From Sporosarcina quadrami (GTDB taxonomy: Bacteria > Bacillota > Bacilli > Bacillales_A > Planococcaceae): 64,000 nucleotides of DNA. Of this stretch, positions 36,578 through 46,012 are shown in pieces. The notes under the pieces were generated by a model. The model was given only the letters and a program-made list of their open reading frames with translations. It was not told the DNA's origin and ran no database searches. Each line of letters begins with the position of its first letter. Positions within the stretch are counted from its first letter, which is position 1. Location: contig NZ_JACSQN010000012.1 in the NCBI RefSeq assembly GCF_014836615.1, positions 56,650 to 120,649 on the forward strand, read 5' to 3'. Both the position numbers and the translations under genes were made by a program.

Positions 36578-37153
36578 TTTCGATACGCAGAGTTTACGTT
36601 GTGTTACGCATGCTACGTTTCGATACGAAGCATCTACATTTCGATACGAGAAGTTTACGTTGTGTTGCGCCTGTTACGTTTCGATACGGCGACTCTACGT
36701 TTCGATACGCGTAGCTTACGTTGTGTTGCGCATGCTTCGTTTCGATACGAAGCATCTACATTTCGATACGGCGACTCTACGTTTCGATACGAGGAGCTTA
36801 CGTTGTGTTGCGCATGCTACGTTTCGATACGAAGCATCTACATTTCGATACGGCGACTCTACGTTTCGATACGAGGAGTTTACGTTGTGTTGCGCATGCT
36901 ACGTTTCGATACAAAGCATCTACGTTTCGATACGACGACTCTACGTTTCGATACGCGGAGCTTACGTTGTGTTGCGCATGCTACGTTTCGATACGAAGCA
37001 TCTACGTTTCGATACGAAGAATCTACATTTCGATACGCGGAGCTTACGTTGTGTTACGCATGCTACGTTTCGATACGCGGCATCTACATTTCGATACGGC
37101 GACTCTACGTTTCGATACGCGGAGTTTACATTGTGTTGCGCAAGCAAGTTACG
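36578..37153. repeat. higher-order tandem repeat, 82-bp unit of 21+21+21+19 bp
   Basis: The tract is built from 21-bp monomers that start TTTCGATACG and a 19-bp spacer monomer TTGTGTTGCGCATGCTACG. Three monomer types recur in order: A (ending AAGCATCTACA), B (GCGACTCTACG), C (CGGAGCTTACG or GAGGAGTTTACG), then the 19-bp D. Five A-B-C-D units follow each other at 36740, 36822, 36904, 36986 and 37068; the left part (36578-36739) has incomplete units C-D, A-C-D and B-C-D. The last D is degenerate. Because 82 is not a multiple of 3, each unit shifts reading frame, which argues against coding. It fills the pepA to 37288 gap. Confidence 0.93.
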
Positions 37154-37287
37154 ATTCGCTACTAAAGCTACTTTCCAACTAGTTTGACTTCTGTTACCCT
37201 ATTTATCAAACCCTGTATAGGCATCTATCCCTCCACACATCGCCCGTCTCGAATAAGATAAGTGAGAAGCGAGAGAGGGGGATAACG

Positions 37288-37545
37288 ATGTCAAGAAACT
37301 CAAGAAGACATGGTGGATATGGTGGAAATAGTGGATTCGGTGGATTTGGACCTGGATTTGGTTTTGGAATCGGGGGACCTTTTTTAGGAGGTTTGTTCGG
37401 CAGCTTTCTAGGAAATGCCATATTCCCTAACAATTATGGATACGGTAATCAAGGTTATTATCCATACGGCTATCAGCCATATCCATATGGTTATTATCCA
37501 TATGGCTATCCGCCTTATGGATACCCACCGTATGGTTATTATTAA
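37288..37545 (+). CDS. Gly/Tyr-rich small protein with PYGY repeats
   Basis: An 85-residue protein in two low-complexity parts: a Gly/Phe-rich half (GGYGGNSGFGGFGPGFGFG, then GGPFLGGLFGSFLGNA) and a Tyr/Pro-rich half with repeated YPYGY and PPYGY. This composition resembles spore coat or surface proteins of bacilli, but I recognise no named family. GAGAGGGGG precedes the ATG and a strong terminator follows, so it is a single-gene unit and likely real. Confidence 0.7.
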   Translation: MSRNSRRHGGYGGNSGFGGFGPGFGFGIGGPFLGGLFGSFLGNAIFPNNYGYGNQGYYPYGYQPYPYGYYPYGYPPYGYPPYGYY

Positions 37546-37550
37546 ATAAT

Positions 37551-37588
37551 AAAACACACTCGGCACAAATCTGCCGAGTGTGTTTTTT
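37551..37588. terminator. bidirectional terminator
   Basis: ACACACTCGGCA pairs with TGCCGAGTGTGT with A4 and T6 flanks, between the Gly/Tyr-rich gene and mrpG. Confidence 0.92.
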
Positions 37589-37589
37589 A

Positions 37590-37967
37590 TTAATCTTTTA
37601 AGCGGGATCTATACTTTTTCTTACCTTCTTCGACAGCTTCCTTCAAATCATCGCCAACAGTCAGTTCAGTTGGTTTTACTCCTGACATATAAGCGGCGCG
37701 GCCCATCAAATGGCCACCAATTGGAGAAGTGATGAATAGGAAAACGATACCGAGTAATAGTTGAATACTGAAATGTCCTTCATTCAACCAAAAGTGGAAA
37801 AACACGCCGAGTAATATGCTAAGCACGCCAAGTGTAGCACTTTTTGAAGCAGCGTGGGCACGAGTATACACATCAGGCAACCGCAAGATTCCAATCATCG
37901 TAACAATCGTGAAAATGGTGCCGACAGATATCGTGAGGACAATGAGAATATTAGCGATTATGGTCAC
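37590..37967 (-). CDS. mrpG: Na+/H+ antiporter Mrp subunit G
   Basis: A 125-residue membrane protein with three hydrophobic segments and the MrpG core [31 protein letters not shown]. The GTG at 37967 matches the usual N-terminus and has GAGGAGAG ten bases upstream. It overlaps mrpF by 17 bp and ends the seven-gene Mrp operon, which exports Na+ in exchange for protons at high pH or salt. Confidence 0.93.
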   Translation of the reverse strand: MTIIANILIVLTISVGTIFTIVTMIGILRLPDVYTRAHAASKSATLGVLSILLGVFFHFWLNEGHFSIQLLLGIVFLFITSPIGGHLMGRAAYMSGVKPTELTVGDDLKEAVEEGKKKYRSRLKD

Positions 37968-38232
37968 GTTCGATGATCTCTCCTCTCTCGATGAACTTGG
38001 AGAATGACACTGTGCCGATGAATGACATAATCGCAATAAGAAGAATTACATCTATAAAGAATCGAGTGTCAAATAAGATAGATATTAACGCAATCGCTGA
38101 AATGAGCATAACGCCTATCCCGTCGAGCGCAATCAGGCGGTCCGGAACAGATGGGCCGCGGAAAACACGATACATTGTTCCTAGCATTGTCAAGAAGACG
38201 AGCATTAGACATACCCATATGAATATCATCAT
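37951..38232 (-). CDS. mrpF: Na+/H+ antiporter Mrp subunit F
   Basis: A 93-residue three-helix subunit with the conserved [16 protein letters not shown] segment (about 22-37). It overlaps mrpE by ATGA and mrpG by 17 bp. GGAGGTGAG lies upstream. Bacillus MrpF is also linked to cholate efflux, which cannot be judged here. Confidence 0.94.
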   Translation of the reverse strand: MMIFIWVCLMLVFLTMLGTMYRVFRGPSVPDRLIALDGIGVMLISAIALISILFDTRFFIDVILLIAIMSFIGTVSFSKFIERGEIIERDHNR

Positions 38233-38708
38233 CCGCGGCTCACCTCCAGTATAGCTTTCTCAAACGAGTTTTTAATTGAATCGATTGCTTCATCAACATC
38301 ATCCACATCAATTGCATGGATGTAAAGCATGCGCTGATCACTGGATACATGGAGAACGATTGTCCCCGGTGTCAGCGTAATCAGACTTGATAATAATGTG
38401 ATCTCCCAGTCTTCCTTCAACTCTGTCGGTAATGCGAAAATGGAAGGTTGAATGTTAAGTTTTGGCCGAATGATGAGCAGCAACACGGAAATGTTGGATA
38501 GTGTAAGCTCTTTTGCAAATAACAGTATAAGCTTGATCATTGCCCATAAACGCCATACATACAGCCGACTTTTGAAAAAACGTCTTGTAATAATTATCAT
38601 GATTAACCCAATTAAATACCCGACGATAAATGTACTCGCAGTCAGTGAGGAATTCATAAACATCCAAACGACAGCGATGAAAAAGTTTAATAGTATTTGA
38701 AATGCCAT
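38229..38708 (-). CDS. mrpE: Na+/H+ antiporter Mrp subunit E
   Basis: A 159-residue subunit starting MAFQILLNFF, just as Bacillus MrpE, with PKLNIQPSIFALPTEL, LITLTPGTIVLHV and YIHAIDV in the C-terminal cytoplasmic part. ATG at 38708 lies nine bases after AAGGAG; an ATG at 38714 is too close. Confidence 0.94.
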   Translation of the reverse strand: MAFQILLNFFIAVVWMFMNSSLTASTFIVGYLIGLIMIIITRRFFKSRLYVWRLWAMIKLILLFAKELTLSNISVLLLIIRPKLNIQPSIFALPTELKEDWEITLLSSLITLTPGTIVLHVSSDQRMLYIHAIDVDDVDEAIDSIKNSFEKAILEVSRG

Positions 38709-38722
38709 CGACATCTACTCCT

Positions 38723-40204
38723 TTACTTTAGCACCGCATCAATATAGATGGATGGTTGTAGTAATACGTCTGTGGCGTCTGTCATGAAAGGTAACAGCCA
38801 TTCCGTACCGATTCCATAAACAATCGTCAGGACGACTAGGACAAGCGCAGGGGCCATCAGACGATTATATGTTTTCCGATTCGTTTTTGGCAGAGCAACT
38901 TTTGACTCTCCCCAAAATGCATAAATGAAAATTCTCATGACAGAGAGCAAGACGACGAGACTGGATGCCAGAACAATAATGCCGCTCCAAATATTTCCGG
39001 CTTCAAAAGCACCTTGTACAATAAGAAGTTTACCGATAAAACCACTTAGCGGCGGTATGCCTGCTAGCCCGAACGCGGCGATTAAGTAAAACCATCCGAG
39101 TGGTGCATGTGTTTTCATTAATCCGCCCATCTTCCGTAAGTTGGACGTACCGGTAATGTAAATGATTACACCGATAAGAAGGAACAGCGCCCCTTTAATG
39201 AGCATGTCGTGAATAAGATAGAAAACCGCACCAGACATACCTGCTTCGTTCATTTGCGAAGCTCCAAAGAGGATGACACCAACCGCAATGACGATATTGT
39301 AAATGATGATCTGCTTCAGGTCGAAATAGGCAAGTGCACCAATGCATCCCGCAATAATCGTCAAAATGGACAATATCATTAGAATTTCATGCGTAAAGCC
39401 TGTGTTGTGAATGAAGAACAACGTGTATGTACGCATAATTGCATAGATACCTACTTTTGTCAGCAACGCTCCGAATAATGCAAGTACCGGTATTGGGGGA
39501 GCAGCATAGGAACCAGGTAGCCAGAAATAAAGCGGGAAAATCGATCCCTTAATTCCGAAAACGATTAGAAACAGCACAGCTATGACAGTGATAATGCCTG
39601 GCTGATTAACTTCACTGATTTTCACTGATATGTCCGCCATGTTAAGCGTTCCAACAACTGAGTACAAATAGGCTACTGTAATGACAAACAAAGCAGATGA
39701 AATAACATTTACAAGTATGTACTTGAGTGATTCCCGCAATTGTTTCTTCGTTCCGCCTAGCACAATCAATATATAGGAAGCGATGAGTAACACTTCAAAA
39801 AAGACGAACATATTGAAAATATCACCTGTCGTGAATGCTCCGTTGACGCCTGTCACCATGAAAAGTATGGCTGGGTAATAGAAGTATCGTTCACGCTCTT
39901 CACCAATAGAAGTGAAACTGTAGATAACGATGAACAAAGTGAGTAGTAAAGTTGTTGTCACAAGCAATGCAGAAAGCATATCAGACACCATTGAAATACC
40001 AAAAGGCGCTGGCCAACTTCCAAGAGTGATCGCTTGTATACCTTCCGTCTTCACAGTCCATAAGAGGACAAGTGATGAAGCTAGACTTACGACAACACCA
40101 ATGAGTGTTAAAATCCGTTGTGTCCTGATTTTCTCTTTAAAGAACAACAACAAGATTGCGAAAAAGAAAGGAAGAATGATTGGGAATAGAAGTAGATTAA
40201 TCAT
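38723..40204 (-). CDS. mrpD: Na+/H+ antiporter Mrp subunit D
   Basis: A 493-residue, about 14-helix subunit homologous to the proton-pumping NuoL/M/N subunits of complex I, with the VNGAFTTGDIFNMFVFFEVLLIASY segment reduced around the key glutamate in TM5 and the GSIFPLYFWLPGSYAAPP motif with the TM7 lysine region. ATG at 40204 has AAAGGA ten bases upstream; an ATG at 40213 abuts that site. Overlaps mrpC by 8 bp. Confidence 0.94.
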   Translation of the reverse strand: MINLLLFPIILPFFFAILLLFFKEKIRTQRILTLIGVVVSLASSLVLLWTVKTEGIQAITLGSWPAPFGISMVSDMLSALLVTTTLLLTLFIVIYSFTSIGEERERYFYYPAILFMVTGVNGAFTTGDIFNMFVFFEVLLIASYILIVLGGTKKQLRESLKYILVNVISSALFVITVAYLYSVVGTLNMADISVKISEVNQPGIITVIAVLFLIVFGIKGSIFPLYFWLPGSYAAPPIPVLALFGALLTKVGIYAIMRTYTLFFIHNTGFTHEILMILSILTIIAGCIGALAYFDLKQIIIYNIVIAVGVILFGASQMNEAGMSGAVFYLIHDMLIKGALFLLIGVIIYITGTSNLRKMGGLMKTHAPLGWFYLIAAFGLAGIPPLSGFIGKLLIVQGAFEAGNIWSGIIVLASSLVVLLSVMRIFIYAFWGESKVALPKTNRKTYNRLMAPALVLVVLTIVYGIGTEWLLPFMTDATDVLLQPSIYIDAVLK

Positions 40205-40538
40205 GTTCGTCATTTCCTTTCAATTGATTCATATCATCCGTCTTGTGGACCGCGTAAGCACGGTAGGCCAATACAAGGATGAAGGCGGTAACTCCGAAAC
40301 TGATGACGATTGCCGTCAAAATTAAAGCTTGTGGTAAAGGGTCTGCGAAATCCGTTACACCATCAGATAGAACAGGAGGCGCAGAACCACCTAGACCGCC
40401 CATCGTCAGTATGAGAAGATGGGCACCGTGGCTTAAAAGACCTGTCCCAATAATAATCTTTAAAATACTTCTAGATAGGATCAGGTAGACAGCTGCAGTG
40501 AACAGCACACCAATTAGAATAGCCATTAACAATTCCAT
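40197..40538 (-). CDS. mrpC: Na+/H+ antiporter Mrp subunit C
   Basis: A 113-residue NuoK-like subunit with three helices and the motifs ILKIIIGTGLLSHGAHLL and DPLPQALILTAIVIS. Start ATG overlaps the mrpB stop (TAATG) behind GGAGGGG. Confidence 0.95.
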   Translation of the reverse strand: MELLMAILIGVLFTAAVYLILSRSILKIIIGTGLLSHGAHLLILTMGGLGGSAPPVLSDGVTDFADPLPQALILTAIVISFGVTAFILVLAYRAYAVHKTDDMNQLKGNDEHD

Positions 40539-40960
40539 TACGAATCCCCTCCAATTGACTGGATGATTGTAATAGCAGATCCGACAACGACTAGGAATAC
40601 ACCGGCGTCAAAAATCATTGCGGTATGCAATGAAGTGACCCCGAACAATGGAAGTGTGAAGTCGTCAAACGCATGCGTAAAGAATGGTACGTTAAAGAAT
40701 ATGGAACCTGAAGCTGTACCGAGAGCAAGCAACAGGCCGATTCCTGTCATGATTGTAAAATTAAAAGGCAATGCTTTCTGGACCGTCTTCAAATCGAAAG
40801 CGAGTAACAGAAGAATGATCGCACCTGTTGTCAACAATCCTCCAACAAAACCTCCACCAGGTGTATAGTGACCTGCAAAGAAGATATGGATGGAAAATAG
40901 GAAGATAATGAAAAACACCAATTTCGTCGTAGTTTGTAAAATGACATCATTTGTTTTCAT
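40538..40960 (-). CDS. mrpB: Na+/H+ antiporter Mrp subunit B
   Basis: A 140-residue MnhB-domain subunit, four helices, with AGHYTPGGGFVGGLLTTGAI (about 28-47), the family signature. AAGGAGG precedes the ATG, which lies inside mrpA (14-bp overlap). Confidence 0.95.
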   Translation of the reverse strand: MKTNDVILQTTTKLVFFIIFLFSIHIFFAGHYTPGGGFVGGLLTTGAIILLLLAFDLKTVQKALPFNFTIMTGIGLLLALGTASGSIFFNVPFFTHAFDDFTLPLFGVTSLHTAMIFDAGVFLVVVGSAITIIQSIGGDS

Positions 40961-43355
40961 TTGAATCCTCCTTCTTTGCCAACCGGAGTTTGATCATGCC
41001 AAGTACACCGATTCCTGCAATGGATAACACTGCAATTTCGAAAAGTGTATCAAAACCACGATAGTCCACCAATATGACGTTAACAATATTTCCTCCGCCA
41101 GCTTCTGTTTTTACAGTATCTATATAGTACTGGGAAATGGAAGAGATAAGTTTCTGCGAATGCGCAGACAGTGCCACTAATGTGACAGTCACTCCGACAC
41201 CAAGTGCAATAATTGCGTTTGCGAGCTTGTTCCGCTTCGTTTCACCGTGATCTGAAAGCTTCGGTAAATGTTGGAATGCTAACAGGAACAAGGCTACAGA
41301 AACGGTCTCAATTACTAACTGTGTTAAAGCCAAGTCAGGTGCTTTAAAGATGACGAAAAACAAAGCGACGGAATAGCCGACTGCGCCAAGTGCAATAATC
41401 GCACCGAGTCTCGTTTTGGAAAACAGGATGAAAATGACTCCGAGCACTAAGATTATCGCATTAATGATGCCGAACGAATTTACTTCGGTAAAACTCGACA
41501 TATCGACGACAAACGCATCCTGAATGAACAAAACGGATAGCGTGATGACCGAAACGAACGCGAAAATATAAATTAAATACGTACGTATAAGCCCGTTCAT
41601 ATAAAATCTAGATAGTCGATTCATGCCTTTTTCACTGAACGTCATTGTTGCATCATAAACCGCGTTAAGTGATAAGTGATCCGGTTGAATTGAATAGATT
41701 TTCTGCCATTTAGAAAGTGACAGATAAAGTAGCGCACCGATAATAATAACACCTACAGTCATCCACAATGCAGGAGAAGCAAATCCATGCCATGCTGACA
41801 CGGTTACCGCTACCTCAGAAGGATGAGCGTACTCATATGGTTGTACCGCCATCACAGCAGGTTTCACAAGCCATTTACCGACAACGTTCGGAATGAAGAA
41901 AATAACTACGACCAATGATGCAAGAATAATTGGAGATAGTAACATTCCGATAGGTGCTTCATGTGGCTCTAGTGGTAATTTTTCCTTCTTACGTTTGCCT
42001 GCAAATGTCTTGAACACGAAGTAGAAACTGTAGATGAATGTGAATACGCTTGCAATCCACGCGACGATAGGGAACACGATACCCCATGTATCGAAGTTGA
42101 ATAAACTAAAATCACGAAGGGCAAACATCGAGTCAAGGAACATTTCTTTACTTAGGAAGCCGTTAAATGGCGGCAATCCAGCCATTGACATCGATCCGAT
42201 GAAAGCAACTGTGAAACTTATCGGCATAATACTCATTAAGCCACCAAGTTTTCGTATATCGCGTGTCCCTGTTTCATGATCTACAATACCTGCAATCATG
42301 AAAAGGCTGCCCTTAAAAGTAGCATGATTTATCAAATGAAACAGCGCAGCGAACATCGCGAGTGCGAATATGGCTTCATTTGTATGGAACGTAATTGCCC
42401 CGGCACCGAGAAGTGACATAATTAAACCAAGTTGACTCACGGTTGAAAAAGCGAGAATGGCTTTTAAATCAGTTTGCTTCACAGCAAAGATGGAACCCCA
42501 GAACAACGTCAGAAGTCCGATTCCTGTCACAAGCCAAATCCAAACTTCAGATACGGCAAAAATGGGCGTAAACCTTGCAACTAAATACAGTCCCGCTTTT
42601 ACCATAGTGGCAGAGTGCAAATAGGCGCTTACAGGAGTAGGTGCTTCCATTGCATCTGGCAACCAGATGTAAAAAGGGAATTGTGCTGATTTTGTAAAAG
42701 CTCCAAGTAAAATGAGGATGAGTGATAAAGTGAAAAACTCATGATTGATAAATGTCGATGATTGAGCAATCAGTTCCCGAATTGAGAATGTGCCCCCCAT
42801 AATACCAAGAAGGATAAATCCTCCTAACATCATAAGTCCGCCAAATACGGTGATCATCATGGATTTCAATGCGCCAAACCTCGAACGGTCACGTGTGAAC
42901 CAATAACCGATTAAAAGGAATGAAGAAATGGACGTCAATTCCCAAAATAAATATAGGGAAATGACATTATCCGATTGGACAACACCGAGCATCGCAGTCA
43001 TAAAAATAAGAAGATAGACGTAAAAATTGCCTAGCTTCTCCTTGTTTTTATCAAGGTAAAAGATGGAGTACAAAACGACGAGTGCACCAATTCCGGTAAT
43101 AAGCAGTGAGAACAGAATACTCAATCCATCTATGTACGATACAAATGAAATTCCGAGTGAAGGAATCCATTGCAGTTCGGATATTGCATGTCCGCCATCC
43201 ATCGTAGTACTTAAAAATGTCGTATAGTAACCGAATAACAACACGGGTACGACGAGAACAAACCAACCAGTATGTATGCCCTTCAATTTGCGGAATAGCA
43301 TTGGAACGAAAAGCGCCGCCACAATAGGCAGGAAAATCAATAATACAAAATCCAC
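40947..43355 (-). CDS. mrpA: Na+/H+ antiporter Mrp subunit A
   Basis: The 802-residue large subunit (Bacillus MrpA 801). The N-terminal part is NuoL-like with LYLFWELTSISSFLLIGYW, FPFYIWLPDAMEAPTPVSAYLHSA trimmed around its conserved lysine/histidine region, and GLPPFNGFLSKE; the C-terminal MrpA extension has APDLALTQLVIE. The GTG at 43355 has AAGGAGG six bases upstream. It is the first gene of the operon; a TATACT at 43410-43405 (minus) is a possible -10 with a poor -35. Confidence 0.95.
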   Translation of the reverse strand: MDFVLLIFLPIVAALFVPMLFRKLKGIHTGWFVLVVPVLLFGYYTTFLSTTMDGGHAISELQWIPSLGISFVSYIDGLSILFSLLITGIGALVVLYSIFYLDKNKEKLGNFYVYLLIFMTAMLGVVQSDNVISLYLFWELTSISSFLLIGYWFTRDRSRFGALKSMMITVFGGLMMLGGFILLGIMGGTFSIRELIAQSSTFINHEFFTLSLILILLGAFTKSAQFPFYIWLPDAMEAPTPVSAYLHSATMVKAGLYLVARFTPIFAVSEVWIWLVTGIGLLTLFWGSIFAVKQTDLKAILAFSTVSQLGLIMSLLGAGAITFHTNEAIFALAMFAALFHLINHATFKGSLFMIAGIVDHETGTRDIRKLGGLMSIMPISFTVAFIGSMSMAGLPPFNGFLSKEMFLDSMFALRDFSLFNFDTWGIVFPIVAWIASVFTFIYSFYFVFKTFAGKRKKEKLPLEPHEAPIGMLLSPIILASLVVVIFFIPNVVGKWLVKPAVMAVQPYEYAHPSEVAVTVSAWHGFASPALWMTVGVIIIGALLYLSLSKWQKIYSIQPDHLSLNAVYDATMTFSEKGMNRLSRFYMNGLIRTYLIYIFAFVSVITLSVLFIQDAFVVDMSSFTEVNSFGIINAIILVLGVIFILFSKTRLGAIIALGAVGYSVALFFVIFKAPDLALTQLVIETVSVALFLLAFQHLPKLSDHGETKRNKLANAIIALGVGVTVTLVALSAHSQKLISSISQYYIDTVKTEAGGGNIVNVILVDYRGFDTLFEIAVLSIAGIGVLGMIKLRLAKKEDSNENK

Positions 43356-43517
43356 GTAAATCCTCCTTCCAAAGAGTGAATCTTTATTCCTTACATTGTT
43401 AACGAGTATAACGTAAAATGACGGCATTTGCATAGGAGACACGCCCGTCTAATTGCTAAATTGCTTTCTCTTCCTATATTATAGGGAAAGGGAAAATATT
43501 TGTTTGCGGGGTGTCAA

Positions 43518-44078
43518 ATGAGGAATCCATATCTATTCGGCTATTTGCCTTTTTTAACTATATCACTGTTCAGTTTAACATTCGGCGTATATCTCGTCGG
43601 CACATCAACCGTATTCTTTTCTAAAATAGGCTTGTATACGGGCATGCGGGAGTTTATGACAGATACACAACTCCGTCTTTTTCTACTAATCATCTACTCA
43701 CTTGCTTTTTTCATGGTGTTTTCTGCAATGAAACTCATTGCGGAGACAATACACGAAACGGCGATGTTGTTTTTCTCGAAAGATGCTGTTGGTGAATCAT
43801 ACAACGAAGCGAAAAGCGGTAATCTAATATACTTTTTTGGTGCGCTTGCATCCGTGGCAGGTATCCAATCTTTTAATATACTTATAGGAATCTTTCTGTT
43901 AACGACATTCATCTATTTCGTCTATAGTGTGTTCAGGCTCAGCAAATACTTAACTGTAGCAAGTACAGTCGGTCTATTAGTATTTGAAATTCTTGTATGG
44001 GGCGTAATGCTTTCGGTTTTCATTTATATAATATTAAAGTTGTATAATGGCATTCTTGCAAGTTTGCCGGTTACATGA
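43518..44078 (+). CDS. yufK: DUF5366 membrane protein YufK
   Basis: A 186-residue membrane protein with about five hydrophobic segments, starting MRNPYLFGYLPFLTISLFS. It matches Bacillus YufK in length and position beside mrp. Function unknown. GCGGGGTG precedes the ATG. A candidate promoter is TTGCTA (43453-43458), 16 bp, TATATT (43475-43480). Confidence 0.8.
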   Translation: MRNPYLFGYLPFLTISLFSLTFGVYLVGTSTVFFSKIGLYTGMREFMTDTQLRLFLLIIYSLAFFMVFSAMKLIAETIHETAMLFFSKDAVGESYNEAKSGNLIYFFGALASVAGIQSFNILIGIFLLTTFIYFVYSVFRLSKYLTVASTVGLLVFEILVWGVMLSVFIYIILKLYNGILASLPVT

Positions 44079-44080
44079 AC

Positions 44081-44110
44081 AAAAGACTAACGCATGCGCT
44101 AGTCTTTTAA
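44081..44110. terminator. bidirectional terminator
   Basis: AAAAGACTAACGC pairs with GCGCTAGTCTTTT (one mismatch); the hairpin overlaps the stop of the convergent pbpD-like gene. Confidence 0.8.
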
Positions 44111-45952
44111 TAATTCATTGAACAATCGTAAATGGATTTTCGTTTCACTTAAACGTTGAATGGACGCAGGCTTGTCATATCCGACCCAAACGGCAGTCGT
44201 ATAGTTGTCGTTCATGCCGGCGACCCACAAATCTTTGTATTGGTCTGTCGTACCTGTTTTGGCACCCGTATAACTAGTGCGGTACGTGATGCCACGCCCT
44301 GTACCATTTAAGACAACATCCTCCATGAGATTGCGGATGATGGCAGTCGTGGATGGAGTCCAAACTTCCTCGCGTATTGACTCCCATTTGTATACTGTTT
44401 TGCCGTTGCGGTCTTTCACCTGTCTGATGGCGTGAGGAGTTGAATAACTGCCGTCTATGAAGCTTGTAAATGCTGAAGCTAGTTCGAGTGGCGTCACTCC
44501 ACGATTTAACCCGCCAAGAGCAGCAGGATAGACATGATCATCACTCGTGATTTGGCTGAAATGAAATGGTTCCAAGTGGCTGAAAGCTTCTTCAATACCA
44601 ACTTGTCTAAACACTCTCACCGCCGTTGTATTATAGCTATGACGGAACGCTTCCATCAGTGTTGTCGTACCGTATGAATAGCCGTTGATGTTTTTCGGGC
44701 AATAATTGCCGATACATACGTTGCTGCTGTCGACTGGCGTACTTTCCTTAAAAGGACCGCTCTCTAAATATGGGGCATAGACAAGCAAAGGTTTCATTGC
44801 GGATCCTGGTTGCCGGATTGCTTGGTAGGAACGGTTGAAATCAGCTTTACGATAGCCTTTCCCTCCATACACACTCACGATTTCTCTTGTTTCATTATCA
44901 ATGACGGCAGCTCCAGCTTGCAGATTTTTTACGGTCAATAGGGATGAGAGGGAAGTTTCATCATGTCGTTGCTTTTTAGGATCCAGTGCAGTTTCAATAT
45001 GGATGCCTCCAGCTACTACTTCAGCAGTTCTTCGTTTTAAAGCTTCCATTTGCAATTGCCTTTGCTCACTACTATTTGCACTTGCGATTTTCGCAGCAAA
45101 TCCCTCTGTATGACTAATAAGCTGTTCGAGTTCTTTAAGCACATAGGAGCTGTACATCGCGTATGTATCCTTTTTTTCTTTTACATTCATGCGAATCGGT
45201 TCCTGTGCGAGAAGCTCAGCTTCAGTTTCAGTAATGGCTTCATTTTTAGCGAGGACAGTTAATAACAGTTCCTGTCTTTTCTTTGTGCTGTCATAGTGGC
45301 GAATGGGATCATATTTAGATGGGTTATTTGGAATTGCCGCGAGAAACGCCATTTCAGCTTGTGTTAAATCGTGTAGGGGACGACTAAAATAATAAGTGGC
45401 GGCCCCGCCAATACCGTAGACTTGATTGCCAAAGTACATTTCATTCATGTAAATTTCCAAAATGCGTTCTTTTGATAATTGCTTTTCCATAGCGATTGCA
45501 TACAAAAGTTCCTTGAATTTTCGTTCATACGTTTTTTCTGTTGTTAGAAAACGCATCCTCACAACTTGCTGGGTGATCGTTGAAGCACCTTGCTGCATAT
45601 CATCACTCGCTGTGTTAACGGCAAAAGCTCTGAAAATGGCTCCGACGTCATACCCTACGTGGTCAAAGAATTCCTTATCCTCACTAAGCAAAAAGACACT
45701 TTGCACAAAATCAGGTATGTCTTCCAGCGGTAGCGGATTTCTCCACTCTATGTATTGTTCTGCGAACAGCCGTCCATTGCGATCGGTCATAGATACTGGA
45801 ATGTTTACAAATGGCTCGGAAAGGTCAATCGATTGTTCGACTCTACTTTTCAACTGACGACTTTCATGCCATTCGGTAGCAATTGCCTGTTGTATGCCGA
45901 AAAGAACTGGCAACATGCAAAATATGAAAATGATGCCCATAGCCTTTTTCAA
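44099..45952 (-). CDS. pbpD: bifunctional class A penicillin-binding protein (PbpD-like)
   Basis: A 617-residue glycosyltransferase/transpeptidase that polymerises and cross-links peptidoglycan. A signal-anchor (1-25) is followed by the GT51 domain with SEDKEFFDH (Glu91), QGASTITQQ and KEL...RILEIYMNEMYFG, then the transpeptidase with SAMK (Ser384-Lys387), SYN (439-441) and KTGTTD (565-570). Size and location next to yufK match Bacillus PbpD (PBP4). A role in sporulation or vegetative growth cannot be read. Confidence 0.92.
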   Translation of the reverse strand: MKKAMGIIFIFCMLPVLFGIQQAIATEWHESRQLKSRVEQSIDLSEPFVNIPVSMTDRNGRLFAEQYIEWRNPLPLEDIPDFVQSVFLLSEDKEFFDHVGYDVGAIFRAFAVNTASDDMQQGASTITQQVVRMRFLTTEKTYERKFKELLYAIAMEKQLSKERILEIYMNEMYFGNQVYGIGGAATYYFSRPLHDLTQAEMAFLAAIPNNPSKYDPIRHYDSTKKRQELLLTVLAKNEAITETEAELLAQEPIRMNVKEKKDTYAMYSSYVLKELEQLISHTEGFAAKIASANSSEQRQLQMEALKRRTAEVVAGGIHIETALDPKKQRHDETSLSSLLTVKNLQAGAAVIDNETREIVSVYGGKGYRKADFNRSYQAIRQPGSAMKPLLVYAPYLESGPFKESTPVDSSNVCIGNYCPKNINGYSYGTTTLMEAFRHSYNTTAVRVFRQVGIEEAFSHLEPFHFSQITSDDHVYPAALGGLNRGVTPLELASAFTSFIDGSYSTPHAIRQVKDRNGKTVYKWESIREEVWTPSTTAIIRNLMEDVVLNGTGRGITYRTSYTGAKTGTTDQYKDLWVAGMNDNYTTAVWVGYDKPASIQRLSETKIHLRLFNELLKD

Positions 45953-45980
45953 TCGAATTCACCTGCCTCTACAAAAATAT

Positions 45981-46012
45981 AGCACATTTCCGATTTGGAA
46001 ATGTGCTGAATG
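45981..46012 (-). terminator. terminator after the MFS gene
   Basis: AGCACATTTCC pairs perfectly with GGAAATGTGCT (45997-46007); on the minus strand it runs into ATATTTTTG. Confidence 0.8.

Noticed and set aside
36530..37187. Overlapping frames of 150-210 codons across the 82-bp repeat
   Set aside because: They arise because the 21-bp monomers lack stops; the 82-bp unit changes frame each time, there is no ribosome site, and no plausible protein results.
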